In this document: one piece after another, positions 12,169 to 25,400 of the stretch
Position numbering within the stretch: position 1 is the stretch's first letter
How the letters are laid out: each line of letters begins with the position of its first letter
From: Macquaria australasica
Lineage: Eukaryota; Chordata; Actinopteri; Centrarchiformes; Percichthyidae
Reading direction: 5' to 3'
DNA: 64,000 nt
NCBI GenBank assembly: GCA_005408345.1
Contig: SEMN01000630.1
Location: 1 to 64,000 of the forward strand
Translations under genes and position numbers: made by a program
Notes under the pieces: generated by a model
Database searches by the model: none
What the model saw: only the letters and a program-made list of their open reading frames with translations
Told to the model about the DNA's origin: nothing

Positions 12169-12212
12169 CATTTAACTCATCCTAAGTGTTAGGACTTAGG
12201 ATGGGTTAAATG
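12169..12212. repeat. Short near-perfect hairpin
   Basis: Arms 12169-12187 and 12194-12212 are complementary with a single mismatch (19-bp arms, 6-nt loop). It lies about 270 bp beyond the znf831 stop codon, so in the znf831 transcript it would fall in the 3' UTR or just after it. Confidence 0.7.
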
Positions 12213-12482
12213 CTCCAGTTCTAAGCCAGGGCCTTTTTCTTGGTCAGTTAACATAACATAAATGTTTTGAATGCGGGGGAAACTGGAGCACCCAGAGGAA
12301 ACCCATACAAACACGGGGAGAACATGCAATGTGTATCCACACATAAAGGCGGGATAGACCTTTGGCTCTGCCCACTAACTCAGCTCAGCCATTGAGATTA
12401 TTTCTGCCTTCGAGCAATTTTGCCTCTGAGAAACATATATCTACAGCAGATAAAACTCCAAATAGCATATGTGTGTGTTCAT

Positions 12483-15400
12483 CTAAAGCTCGATGATGAG
12501 CTTTCCTTCATCGTCACTACTGCTGGTGTCTTCTGTGTAGTCCTGGCAGCTTTGCACAGGCCTTACTCCACTGGGCAGACACTCGGCTGGCTGGCAGCCA
12601 TGAAGCTGGCCAGCCAAGAAAAAAGACTGATATTTGTTGGAAATGTCAGGTCTCCCAGAGTTACTGCTCTGACTCATGTAGTCATTTGGTGCATTATCCT
12701 TGGAGTCTTGATAATCATCAGCTTCTTGGTATGTCTTTGATGGCAGCGCAATATTATTATCCAGCACATCGTTGTTTGATGCTTGGGTGTCCCTTGTCAA
12801 TCCAGTAGTAGCTTTACTGACTTGAACAGAATAAGACACTTGGCAGGGGTGTGTGGACGAGGAAGTTTTGATATCAGGCGAGAGACTTGGGCTTTTGTGA
12901 CTTCCTAATGTTGACTTAGTACAGCGGCTTACTTCTGTGATGTTGTTACCTGCAGTGGCAGTTCCTTGCTGAGTGGACAGCCTGACGCTGGTCTGCTTTT
13001 GATCCTGCTGTGAAAAGGTTTGAGTTTGTTGAGGGCTCGACTCAATTCGTGACAAAGCATTTTGTGTTCCTGTTGATTGGGCCTGTGCTTTGATATGTTG
13101 ACATGAATTTGATTCACATAAGATCTGTGTTTGTTGGTTATGGGTGATGCTGCTGTCCCAGGGCTGTTGTGAGAAATAAAAGGTGTTCATGTCCAATGAA
13201 GGCTGCAGAGAACTGAAAAGGCTAGTCTGACTGCTGCTGGCAGGTAAATGAAGGTTATTTGACATGCTTGGAGCTTGCTGGCGGCTCTGTGGAGGGTATT
13301 CAGACATTTCTGAGTGTGTCTGGGAAAGATGTTGAAGATGCTGCTCAGATAGCCAAGAGGTTTCAAAGGAATCCGTCTGGACCCTTCTGTCTTCTCTCTG
13401 TTATTAAAAGAAGAATGTGAGGAGGAATATTATCATCAAACCATCACAATAATACAGTCATTGAACCTTCTCATCAGCTTCCTGCATTGCTCAAATACCA
13501 CAAAGTTTCATGTGTCCAGTGAGTTGTGAAAAAAGGCATCACAGGGAACACAACAAATTGATGGAGCATTCAGATGTTCCACGCATTGCTCTTCAACTAT
13601 TCACCTTGAAGTTTGAAATGATATGGAAGAAATTCTGCCTGTAACAGCTGCCTACTTCTGTTATTATTGTTATGGACTGCTGATGTTTTAAACTTTGGCA
13701 AAAGGCTCATAAAGCTTTGTACTTGCCACTGTGTGTGGCTGTGTGATGTACATTAATTCAATTCAATTCAGTTTTATTTATATAGCGCCATATTATAACA
13801 AAGTTATCTCAGGGCACATTATTGTTTAGCATATTAGTTATGTTGTTCGAATCTTTTTTTCTCCTTTGAACCACATTCTTCTGTGTTCAACACATCTTGG
13901 GGACCATATATTTATTCTGCTGCAAATATTTCATGAGAAGAAGTCAAATCCTTGCTTGGTTGACTTTCTGTTCTAGGTAAATGAAAAACAATTGTGAGTT
14001 GTAACAACCCATTATGCCTGAAACCTACTTACACATGATTATGTGGCGGTGAGGGATTTGTGGAAAGATTTAGAGGAGTTTAAGAATAATTAAATCAATA
14101 AAACCTATTTAGAAAGAATGCAGAATTGGAAACAATCCTTTACATTTGACACTGTTTAGTGACATTTCTGTGACATTTCTCTGCTGCCTGCAGACGGTTG
14201 TCTTTAAACTTTTTTAATTATACCAATGTGTGGGATGTAAACAGCGAGAATAAAATAATTGCATAGTAATCATGCATCCAGTGAGCAGTGAATAAATCCA
14301 TTCAGTCTCACCTCTGGCCTTGTTGTAACTTCGTCTGTCTTGATTCCTCTGTTCTTATCCTCTCCCGCCACCCCTCCACCCCCCTGCTCCTCCATGCATT
14401 GGTGCTTTGTCTCTCCAGCCTCTTGGCTCTGTGTTGGCCTCCAGTCTGTGCCCCGTTTCTGTGGCTCCTTCTGGGCTGCACATCCCACCAGGAAGGCTCC
14501 GTCCATAAGCCCTAGGGGAAGAAAAACAAATGAAAAATTTTCTTTTGGACGGTGAATCCACAATATTAATGCTTATCAGTCAGTTTTAACTAAGGTGGAG
14601 ATTATACAGCTTATGTAAAGCCCTGAATGTAGAAACTAAAGCTGCTAGTTACATTTATTTTGGGATAAAAGCACAACAAAATATAATTATAATGATGCAT
14701 TATATTATAATAATGAATATAATATTTGTGCCATATATTCTTGTAATACACATGGACAAAATGTGGTCAGATATAATATGCAGTGGAGGGTATAACAGCA
14801 ATGGTCTTGATGAAAAACAAATGGCCTTGTAGACTTGCTAGAATTTCTTTGGTCTGGCAAACTCTGCACAGTGCTCCAAGAAAACTGACACAGACCAGCG
14901 CCATCCCTCTCCCTCCTCCCCCTCCTCCCCTGTCCACTCCACTTCAAGTTTACCATCAATGACTTCCATACTGGTACTGAAAACTAGTGGCAAGAGTGTG
15001 ACCCATATCGTTAATCTGACATTGATAATAATCTGCAGGAAAATGTAATTTACAGTGAACAAATTTACATGACTACCAAGTGCCTGAACTCAAGTGTCTT
15101 TCCAGGACAACTAGAAACTTAGTTTGTTGTTTCAGTGCAGCCAGGAGGCAGTGGATGGAGGTCACTGAGTGGCAGCCCTTTTGTTTATCCTGTGCTCTCC
15201 AAGTTGGCTTTTTAACTTTGTTATTGTCTATAATCCACAGATCCTTTAACTTAAAGAGTGGATACGTTGGTGTTGTGTGCTGTGGTGGGGATCGAATGAC
15301 ACTTTCAAATAATGTAAGACACTACCTGGGGGGCAGCTCACATGTCACAGTAACTATTATTGTAAGGACAATAATGGTCAAAATTAAAACCACATGGACT

Positions 15401-18400
15401 GTGAGGTTTTCACCATATGCAAACTGCCATTTCATTATTTTGCCTATAATTAAAAATCCTGATTCCTGCATTTCATTTCTTTGACAAAGCCCGAAAAGAC
15501 CTGCACATCAATTGTGTGTTTTGGTGATTCTGTAGTTCAGACAAGGCCTCCATTCTGCAAACAAGTGATCATATACTGCCATCTTGTGGTAAAAACTGGT
15601 TGCTGTCTTGAAATGTGCTCATATTAAAACTTGTTATTAAAAGCAAGTACAGTGCAGTCTCTACACTATGCTGTATGGTTAGGGTCATTGCTACATTATG
15701 TAAATAAACTAGACCTGAACTGTTCACCCAGTATCGATGTGAACACTATCAAACACCCTTAAAGTTAGATATTTACCCTGATAGTCATTGTTTAATTTTA
15801 AATCCAATATGCTGGAGTACAGAGCCAAATCAATGACACATTCACACACCGCACTGTATATCCTTCAGATCCTCTCTAATATGAATACTTAGTATAATTA
15901 AAATAGTCATATATACCTGCAGTAGGAATCTGAATACTTGAAAGCACAGCTGGGATGTCTTTGGGTCTTTCCACCTGGATGTTAGGAGACACTGAAGTAA
16001 ACGGACCCAGTTGTTTTTCTGAGTGGGCTGAATTGATTACGTCTTGTGATTCACTTAGAGTCATTTCCTGTGAAGGGGCAGAATCGTTCGAACGTCCCAC
16101 CCTGTCACATCCCATGTTTGCATGTTTAAATGAATTCAGAGCCTCTGGTAATGTAGATTCCATTGGATTACTGCAGTAGATGGATGCTTGTGGGCTCAGC
16201 TGTCTTGGAGCTTTGCATTTATTGATTGAAAATGACGAAACTGACCCCGAGTGTTCGTCAGCACATGCAGGAACGGAGGCCTGACCGAGTCCAACCTTCA
16301 GAGGAGGGTGGGTTTCTCCACTTTCTAACCTGCTGCTTTTGTATGCAGAGGCATCACCCTTGGCTTTTATTGTGTCTACATTACATGAGGCTCCTTGATC
16401 TTTAAGTTTGTGTTGGCTCTCTTTGCCTAGTACTTCACCTCTTGTGCTATTCTGATTTACTGTGCTGGGAGAAAGAGAGGTCACGCTGAGCTTGTGTTGG
16501 CCAGAAAGTGTTTGAGAGACCAGTCCACCTTGGCTGACCCTCCTGTCCGGCAAAAGTTGCTCCTCAGCACAATGGTTCAGAGAAAGGGCATGTTCCTCCT
16601 CTGAAGTCTGGCTCTTTCCTGACTTTACACCTTTGAGTGCAGTTGCCATAACATTGCCCGTAGAGCTCTGAGGCTCTGTGACCGTGTTTACATGACCATA
16701 TTTGTGTGGGCGTTGCGACAAGCCTAGAGCTTCAGGAGGCTTGGATTCAGCTGATACTGTAGCCTGAGTAGAATTACTGCGTTCAGTCAGGTGGAGATGT
16801 GGCTCTGCCTTCCCAAATTGTTCAGACAGTGGAGGTTTTATTCTCTCCATGTTAAGTATGGGTAAAGACTCGCTTTGGTCCAACTCCTTTTGATTTCCTG
16901 GCAGTTGATGGTCCCTTCCCTCATTGCTACTTTCCATGGTGACAGAGCTTTGAGCTTTATTTTGGATCACTTCTGGGGCCATTGCTTCCAAATCACATCT
17001 CGGTGAGAGGGTGCTACCTGCTTGCCTCTCAATCTGGGGTTCAATGAGAGCCAGCTGCTCGTCAGATATGATCTGGAGGCAGATCTGGAGGTCTGCTGTG
17101 TGAACATGAAACACGTTCTGAGCAGATGGCTGCATCTGGTCAAACGGTACGATGTGACATGGTACGACTGGGGTGTTTGAGCTAGCATATGCCTTGTTTA
17201 CAGGGCTCGACTGGTCTGATGCTGGTGAGAGTTGTGTGTGTGACACAGGGGGGTTAGGGTAAGGTTGACCTCGTGATAAAGCTGTAATGGCAGCAGCAGG
17301 TACCTGATTAATTGCTGTCGTTATGGTAGGTGTAGCAGGGAAGTTCACAACCACGGGTGCAACTGGTCTGGGTAAGCCCTCTGCAGATTTTGAGGGCTGT
17401 ATTGACATGCTGCATAATCCTGCCTGATAATCTTGTAGGCAGGTTGTGGTTATTGTGGTTGCTGCAAATTGCCTGTGCGCTACAGTTAGACTAGATGTCG
17501 CATTTTGATTGAGTCTTGACATTTCAGCCTGACAAAGGGTTGTGGCTGTGCAAGACATGATGAGCTGTCCTTGTGTGGAGCTGAGAGCATTTGTCTTTTT
17601 GATTTCACAACTCTGCATCAATGGTGAGGTAACAGGATGACTACATTTCTTTTCAGAAGCTGTGACCGATGGTGAGACTTGCTCAGTGTGAGAAGATGAC
17701 AGAGAAGAGGTGAAAGTGCGGCCATCAATTCCTGATGGTTTGTCCACAACATGCAGTGAAGGACTTGAATCAGGTTCAGCAGCATTAGGTAACTTGAGCT
17801 GGTACTTAGGCAGGAAGCTGGTCTTGGCAGAGGAGGGGGTGGAAGTGGATGGCGAGGTGCTAACAGACAGTGTATTTGCATTGATTATGCATGGCGGGAA
17901 GAGAGCTCCTTTGAGTAGAGTATGTTTTGGATTTTTTTGAAGGTTGATATAACTGAGATTTGTATCCTGCTGAGGCGCACTGCCAGTGACAGATGGAGGG
18001 GGATGAGTCAATGTGTTTGGGTCGGTTTCCATCTCCAGAGGGCAAATTATTTTGTCATCAGTTTTCTGCTTTTTCCTGTCGGAGGGAATATGGGCTCCAC
18101 AGAGCTGCGAGCTGGAGTCAGTATGTTTTTCTTCATTAATCAATCTCCCTGCTTCTGCTCTGCTCATGCTGTCTGTTTTGTGGCTAATCAGCGATCCAGT
18201 CGAAGGTAATGGCAGTATCGACAAAGACAGATTTCTCCGGAGTGGAGTCTTGAGAGAGTTGCATGATGTATGAAGCTGACTAGTTTTTATATTTAAATCC
18301 ACCGCAGAGATGAGGGGTGGTTTTGCAGGAGGGCAACCTGGATGGCACACTGTTGCACTGCTGCTTGTGAAGTTTATTGTTGAGTCTATTGTTGTTACTG

Positions 18401-20252
18401 TCTCCTTATGAACTGCTGACAACCTTTTTTGTAAGCCCTGAACAACCTCATGCTCTGGGTTTGTCGAACATTTCCTGCCTTTGATAACACTGTCATCACC
18501 ACCTTTCTCAGCATTGTAGAGCTTCTTAAATGTCCCTCCACCGTACATGTACCACTTGTTGTAGGCAAACTTCTGTGTTTTCTTCCTCCGGAACTTTCTG
18601 TTGCTTGGCTCTCCACAAATGCCATCCCCATCACAGCTGAGACTGCCGGTGCACGCCTCCTCCACAGATGAATTCATGAAGAGACCGTCTGTTGCGTGGT
18701 TGCAGTCTACGGCTGTCTGCCTGACCAGTGGGCGGTGGGTGGATGACTGCTGGTTCACAGGCTTGATTGCGAAACCTGTTGGATTGATCTGGCCAGAGCT
18801 TCCCCTCCGGACGAGTGTTACATAATCACTTTGATAGGAGGAGGTTGGGCTGCTCCTCTCAGGCTGCAGGAGGGTAACGCTGAAGGGGAGGGAGTTGCTG
18901 CGGGTTAAGGGGGCATGCTCCATGGTGGAGGAGTGCTGAGTGGGCACAGAGCTGTAGAAGCCAGGCTTCCTGTTTCTTTGTAACCCAACATTCGGAGTCT
19001 TACTGATCCTCATGTCAAAGTGAAAAGAGTCCTTGTACGTATACGGCATGGGGAGGTCGATGCTACCTTGCTTTGACAGAACTGTCTTCCGTGGCCTTAC
19101 ATTCTCCAGCTGTTTGTCCTCCACAACAGCTGTATTCTCAGAAATAAGCTTAGATATGCGCTCCTCCAGTGTCTTCTGCTCCTGCTCCCTTGCAGTGTCT
19201 TTGGGTTCTTGTCCACCTTGGCCTGGTTCTGAAGGTATTTGTGTGCTGGTGGTTTCATCGAGCTCTTTGGTGGATTCAGTGAGGGAATCCATACTGTGGT
19301 CAGGTAAAACGCTGCCGGGGCTTGGGTAGTGGTCACTGCTCTCACTGAAGCCTGAGTCAGTGCTCTCGTGGCTCTGCGACTTTCCTCTGGATACAGAGCT
19401 CTCCCACTGCTTGGAGAACAGAGTGGCTTCTTGTCTCTGAAGGGGAAGATGTCGACTTACAGTCACCGAAGGCTTTTCATATTCTATCCTTTGTTTTTCC
19501 CCTTCTATTGTTACCTTTGCACTTTCATTTGGTTCTGTCTTATGACCCACAGAGGTCAAATCATTCTGTTCACCTTGCGTCTTCACAGAGTAGACCTTTG
19601 CAGTACTGGCTGGACAAGTGATCTCAGCAGGTAGTGTGGCATCCTTTTCCATGCTGCCCATCTCCTCACTGCGCTCATCCAGAGACAAACTGGAGGTACA
19701 AGTCTCTCTGGAGCTGGTCATGCTGTCTAGGCTGCCCAGGCTGCTCTGTTCTGATTCAGACGAGAGGCGGGCATGAGCCTGAGTACGCTTATGTTTGTAG
19801 AGGTTGCTCTGAGTCTTGAAAGAAACTCCACAAGTGGTGCAGGGGTAAGGCCGCTCCCCGGTGTGGCAGCGGAGATGCTTCTCCAGCACGCTGGGCTTCA
19901 TACAGTCCCGTCCACAGTGAGGACACAAGTGCTTTCCTGCCGACTTGGGTCTGGCTACAGGAGCAGCAGCTGCCAGACTCAATCCTGGCTGAGACTGCAG
20001 CCCACCAGCAATATGGAGTGTCAGAAAGGGAAGCGTCTCCTTGGAGTAAAGCGGCGGCATGGCCAGATGGAGTGTGGCTGGCTCCCGGGCAGCTGCAGGA
20101 AGCTGGGGGTAAGGCTGCGCTGGTAAAGCAGGCACTGTGTGGATGTAAACAGCCGTCAGTGGGGCCTGGATGTCCATCCTTTTCTCTGTCTGCGCTGCAA
20201 CGGAGTTGATGTGCACTGGAGCACTCGCCAATCCTGGCTTGCCAGTCTCCAT
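12483..20252 (-). CDS. znf831: Zinc finger protein 831, three coding exons
   Basis: This is a likely nuclear, DNA-binding zinc-finger protein of 1,816 aa. Coding exons in transcription order are 20252-15917, 14511-14312 and 13397-12483, all with GT-AG borders and matching phases (1, then 0). The start is the ATG at 20252, which sits in the strong context ACCATGG. The exon itself opens at an acceptor at 20300, so 5' UTR exons lie upstream. Two adjacent C2H2 fingers occupy residues 110-130 (C110, C113, H126, H130) and 138-160 (C138, C141, H154, H160). A conserved block at about 362-413 (LEERISKLISE, RPRKT, KQGSIDLPMPYTYKDSFHFD) is shared with mammalian ZNF831 as I remember it. The rest is long, Ser/Thr/Gln-rich and probably disordered. 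The protein ends SSSDDEGKLIIEL. Family size in mammals is similar. The molecular targets are not known to me. A possible additional in-frame upstream exon is reported under findings. Confidence 0.93.
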
Positions 20253-21906
20253 GGTAACACTGCTGCTGTCGTGATGTACCAGTTCCAGGTCTCTAATTAC
20301 CTGTAAGATAAGAACAGTTTGCATTAGACCTCTGCTTTGCCTCAGATCAAATGGAGCAGATCTGTCTATTTTTCTTTAAGGTCTTGCTCTTAAAAAATAA
20401 ATGAGACTTCATTCCTGGAGAATATTTTGTTATTGCACCAGTGGAACAGAGAAAAGGAGCATAGCAATGAATAAATGTACTAAAGCAGTTAATGCAGTGC
20501 CCTATAGGACAGATGGCTAATAAAGCAATTAATCCAGTCTGGATTTTGCATGGTGTGTTTTGCAATTCTTCAGCACCAAAATAAAAGCACATCTATATCC
20601 CAGTGATATCATTGTTGTGATGAACAATAATACCCATGGTTACCGAGCGCAGAGGAAAGTAGAGGCATTTGAATCTCTGCTGTTTCATTTCAAGAGCAGG
20701 TGGTGCAGGAATACAGTTCTGATATGTTAAGATATGTTTTGTATGCAGACAGTGGAAATATATGAGACAAAAACATGGAGAGAAATGTGTATATATACAG
20801 TAGAGAGAGGGGATGATGTAGGAGAGTGACTCACATCAGGAGAGGGACGAGGGAGTGCGATCAGATACTTATACAGCACAGCAGAGGCTTTTATCTCCCC
20901 AAATGAAATGTGTCTGCTGACATTAGCTGTCGCCTCTGTCACCAGTCTGTACCAATTAAATGGCATACCCTTGATGTTCACAGTAGCATCTGGCGGCTTT
21001 GTCTCCTGACAGACTGTCATATTTGTGCAGTAATCTAATCAAAGCATAAAGCCTCCTACATGAAAACATGCGTAGCTTCACATTAGATCAAGCAATTTTC
21101 ATTTCCTGTTGCTGTGATGCTACTCCTGCATGTATTGTTTTTTTGCATAATTCACCCACAGAGGTACAGTTGGCATGGAGCACACTCTTTGTTAGTTGTA
21201 CAGCATGAGCACGCCCACGTTAGATACTTTTTGTGGTGCTGTGAACTGAGGAAAGTTTGTTTCTGTTCATATTCGAGTGCTTTCTCCATGAAAACCAGAA
21301 GCACTGTGTGAGTGTATTTTAATTTTCAAACATTATTTACTTAGGAACTTAGATCTGCCATCTTACTGTAATGTGCTTTCACTTCCTTACAGCTATTTAA
21401 ATATGCCATATTGTTACACATGCTGCAACTCCATAAAGAAATACAACTGTAGTGTGGACTTTTTGAATTATTAAGAGGAATGTTTTTTTCTACAAGCACT
21501 TGCAGTCAGTTTAAAATTGTGTACAAGTGTGTCCTGGGTGGAATAGGTTCGAAAAGACATCCAGCTGTACTGAAAAACAGCTCAGGCTAACAACAAACAT
21601 CAGCAAAAATGGGTAGCATCAAAATGTAAACAAAAAAGAAGACTTTCTAGATTTTTCTAATTTCTTTTGTCATCATGAGAATGAATGTCTTTCATCTTAT
21701 CTACTCTATTAGTCTTATTTCCAACTATTGCTCTGACTTAACAATAATTTCCCTAAAGGGAAGGTTTTTAAAAGAGGAAATATTTGCTGGTGCTGCCATC
21801 ACACAGTGTAGGTAAGAATAACACAACAAGAAACCAGAACATGCCGAACTAGGCCAAAACTCAGGCGCAACATTTAAGAAGAACAGCAGAAGCAAAAGTC
21901 ACTTAC

Positions 21907-22407
21907 CTTCTGGCTTTGCACTTCAATCAGCAACAGTTATCCAGCATAGAAAGTCTTTTACACTGAACAGCCCCATCCTCAGTGTACCTGCTCATGTCAA
22001 TCTGTTCTGTCATCCAGACCGTGTGTTCCTCTCCAATCTGATTTTCTCGCACAGCTCTTTGACATGAACTGTTTCTTGTCACGAGGAAGCGGAACAAATG
22101 CAAATGAGAGAGAAGATGCACTATGAAAGTGGTGAGGCAGAGAGGAGGAGAGTGAGGAAAGGCGAAGGGCTGGCTGGGTGGGTGTGTGGCTGTCAAACAA
22201 AGACTTCCGGAGGACAAGTTGAAAACAAAGATTACACAGAGTGAAAGAGCAGAGAGGCCTTGAGCACAGATGGAAGAATTTACAGCTAATACAACGTGTT
22301 GTGCAGAAGTGAAAGCGACTGCTTGGCAGAGGAAGTGCAGTGACAGAGGCAAGCTTACCTTCAACAGTCACGTTGGCTGACTGACTGACTTTACCATCAA
22401 CAGTTTG
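21907..22407 (-). other. znf831: znf831 5' UTR exons
   Basis: On the minus strand two clean donors precede the main coding exon: TTGAAG|GTAAGC with the exon ending at 22359, and CAGAAG|GTAAGT with the exon ending near 21907. Exon 1 would run from the TATA-defined start (about 22407) to 22359. The left border of the second exon is uncertain because several acceptors fit. Both are inferred to be non-coding. Confidence 0.5.
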
Positions 22408-22432
22408 AGGCAGTACCTGACTTCTGGCTCAC

Positions 22433-22439
22433 TTATATA
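22433..22439 (-). promoter_or_regulatory. znf831: TATA box of the znf831 promoter
   Basis: Minus-strand TATATAA within GAGTATATAAGTGAGC lies about 75 bp upstream of a consensus splice donor (exon end 22359). That spacing leaves a short first exon starting about 30 bp after the box. This is inference; no transcript data are available. Confidence 0.55.
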
Positions 22440-22459
22440 CTCGCTCCCCCACCTACCTA

Positions 22460-25400
22460 CTTCCTCCCACACACTGCATTTTAGACACCCACATACAAAA
22501 GGGTGCAGCAAAGCTAATGTTGATGTGGCCACTTCGCTGCACGTGCACTGCTCTCACTCTCTCAGGCAGAGAACAAATGGATGAGTTATGAGTGGCTGGA
22601 GTGAATTTCCCACCTCTGACCACAGCCCCCATTACAGTATGTATCATTTTCCCGGGGTACCGCAGTTCACACCAGACATTCTTATACAGTAGCAGAGTAG
22701 CCCTTTTTTGAGATCACAGTGTCTCATTTGTATTCACACTTTGCTGGATTTACTGTTTCTGGTTTTGACCAGCAAACTTAACAAGATTTAAGAAACAGAG
22801 TACAGATTATATTTCTCCGTTGCAAACTCAGGAATCTGAAAAAATCCTGAGGAATGATGTGTTATTTTTCACAGCAGTTTGCTTCAGCTTGTCAAAGAGT
22901 AAACCAGTGAACAAAACATGTGAACACTTTTCCTCAAAAAGTACAGTAAAACGAGATCACATTTTCTGTCACCATGTACCATGTCCATAAAGTAATACTA
23001 CAGGTGTCATTTACCCCAGAGTTATACAGCTAAACACAACCAGCTCATTTGTTTGACCCATTTGTCAATGGACATATCATTTTTTATATAGTTCATGGCA
23101 TAAATAAACAAATACAACAATACTTTTTCACATACACACCCATTTTTGTCCAAATAGCCATGCCACCTAATGACCAATGTCAGTGCCAGTGACACAGTTG
23201 GGACATCATTATGTACCATTCTGGACAGCATGAAAGAAGACGAAACTGGCAGGGATTGTTGTCTCAGTGGTCCCTTATACATTGCAGGTGGCTAATTAAT
23301 AAAAAAAATATGCTGCGGGCATAACTACACCATGACATTTTTTAAACATCAGTTAATTAATATTTTGGCCACTTGGGGGCAGCGCAACAAGCTGTAAACT
23401 CAACACTTACAAAGTTGATGTGACTAACGTGTTAGCAAACAATTGCCAGCTCACACATCCAACAGATACCAAATAACATTAACATCAATTTGAAATATTT
23501 TTTCTGGACACATGACAATGTATAAGTCAGCATTCACTCTTCGTTTAGCTCTGTTTTGGTCTCCACCAACTCCTGAGAAAAATATCTGGCTATTTAGCAG
23601 CTAAATGCTACTCACTAGCTTTGTCTGTTTGCTGTTTGGTTTTGGGCAGGGAGTGTACAGTGGATTTATCAGTTTTGGGGATTTTTTAAATTTTTTTATT
23701 GTCCATACAGCTGCCTGCTGCTACTGGAAACTATGCTAATGAGTGGTGAGACTGAACCAAAACAGTAAAGTTGCAGGCTGTAAAACCAAAACAATGAGCT
23801 AAAAGAACATAAAACTCACCATAGAGCTGAGGGGAATTGCAGAGTCAGGTGGTAACTCTCTGTGGGTTTGTCAATATGAATGACCACTTTCATATTACAC
23901 TTAGTCCTTTGATCCATTGTTAATACAATATTATTGATTATAGCCGCTTTAAGTTTATTACATTTTCTTTTTAAATGTGAATGAATGAAAAACCTTTTTA
24001 AAATATTCCTACTCTCAATACCTGTGATGTAAGTGATGTTTTCAAAGATCAGATTTTTGTAACAGTATGTCATCGTGTGGGATCGTGCCATTATCAGATG
24101 ACATCTGCTGAAAGAAAACAAATAGTTTTCATGTCATTTCACTGCTTCAGACTCTACAGTAGTTGGTCTCCAAGGCAACTGCAGGCTGGTCCGCTAAGAG
24201 CATGCTTTGTGTTGACATGGTAACAAGACACCACCTACCACGCATGTGTTCTACCGCCCTTACACAGCTCATAGTCCTGCAGGGTGGAAGCATAGTTTCA
24301 GGCATGTTTGCATGTTTCTAAAGACTGAGTCAGATGAAATGTTTTTAAATCACAGTTTGTGTATAGTCTACATGGATTTGTACAGCTGTCTTCTCCAAAA
24401 CAGTCAGCAGGCACTTAATGTTGTTGAGGGACGATATTTTGGCCATGTTACTCAGGTTACTAGGATACAATGTTTTACAGCTGATGGTCAGCAGTGACCA
24501 GAGACCAAGAAAATGTGTTTTGCCATGACAGATAACAGATGTATTATTTGAATAGGCACATCTTTCTAACAGTCTAAGCTACTGTCATCCATCTGCATGT
24601 ATTACACTACATTTCTGTGTTTTTGGCCAGCATTTGAACTGATGAGCCACATTTCAGGAAGTGGCAACTGGGAGACTGTGTGTGGGTGGGTGCTGAATTG
24701 CTGGAGGCACTTACATGTTCACTTATGTATTTTCAGTAGCTAGAGAATAGCAGTCTCATGCCCCACGTTTGTCTTCAGCACCACTACCAATAACACCACT
24801 ACTACCAGCTGCCAAACACAGCGCATATACCTGTCAGTGTTAAACTGTAAACCATAAGTATTGTCTTGTGTAGCTCAGCAAAAGGAATTTTTCAGCTTAA
24901 TTCTGCAAAGCCAAGACTGCTATTATAGCAATAAAGCTGAGATCAAAACCTGGGCAGAAGCTTACAGCTTTTCTTTCTTTATGTCTCTTGAGCACCCTCT
25001 GCTGGGTCATGAGTGTAGGCCTACATATCTGAGGTGAAATAAGGTTTATACACATATATAAATTAACATTATTTATGTGGTAGAATTGGGGTTAGTGAAA
25101 CAGTAAAACACATACCATATCAATACATTTAAAGCCAGGATGACTAACAGTTATTGTATGTTATCCATTAATCAAGAAAGAAATTCCCATCACATTTTCC
25201 CAGATCCCAAAGTGACTTTTTTGCTTTTTATTGTCTGAGCAACAAAGCAAAAACAGAGAGAAGAGAAGAGAGAAGCAAATATTTGGCATTTTTGTTTTAA
25301 AAATCAGCCTACTTAAACTATGAATCAGTTATCAAAATTATTGTTAATTAATTAATGTTAATCTACTAATGGTTTAAAGTTTGAAGTTTATTTAAAGTCA

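Noticed and set aside
12420..12740. Plus-strand frame with hydrophobic end
   Set aside because: Lies opposite the last znf831 exon, which is open, in phase and ends in a recognised C-terminus.
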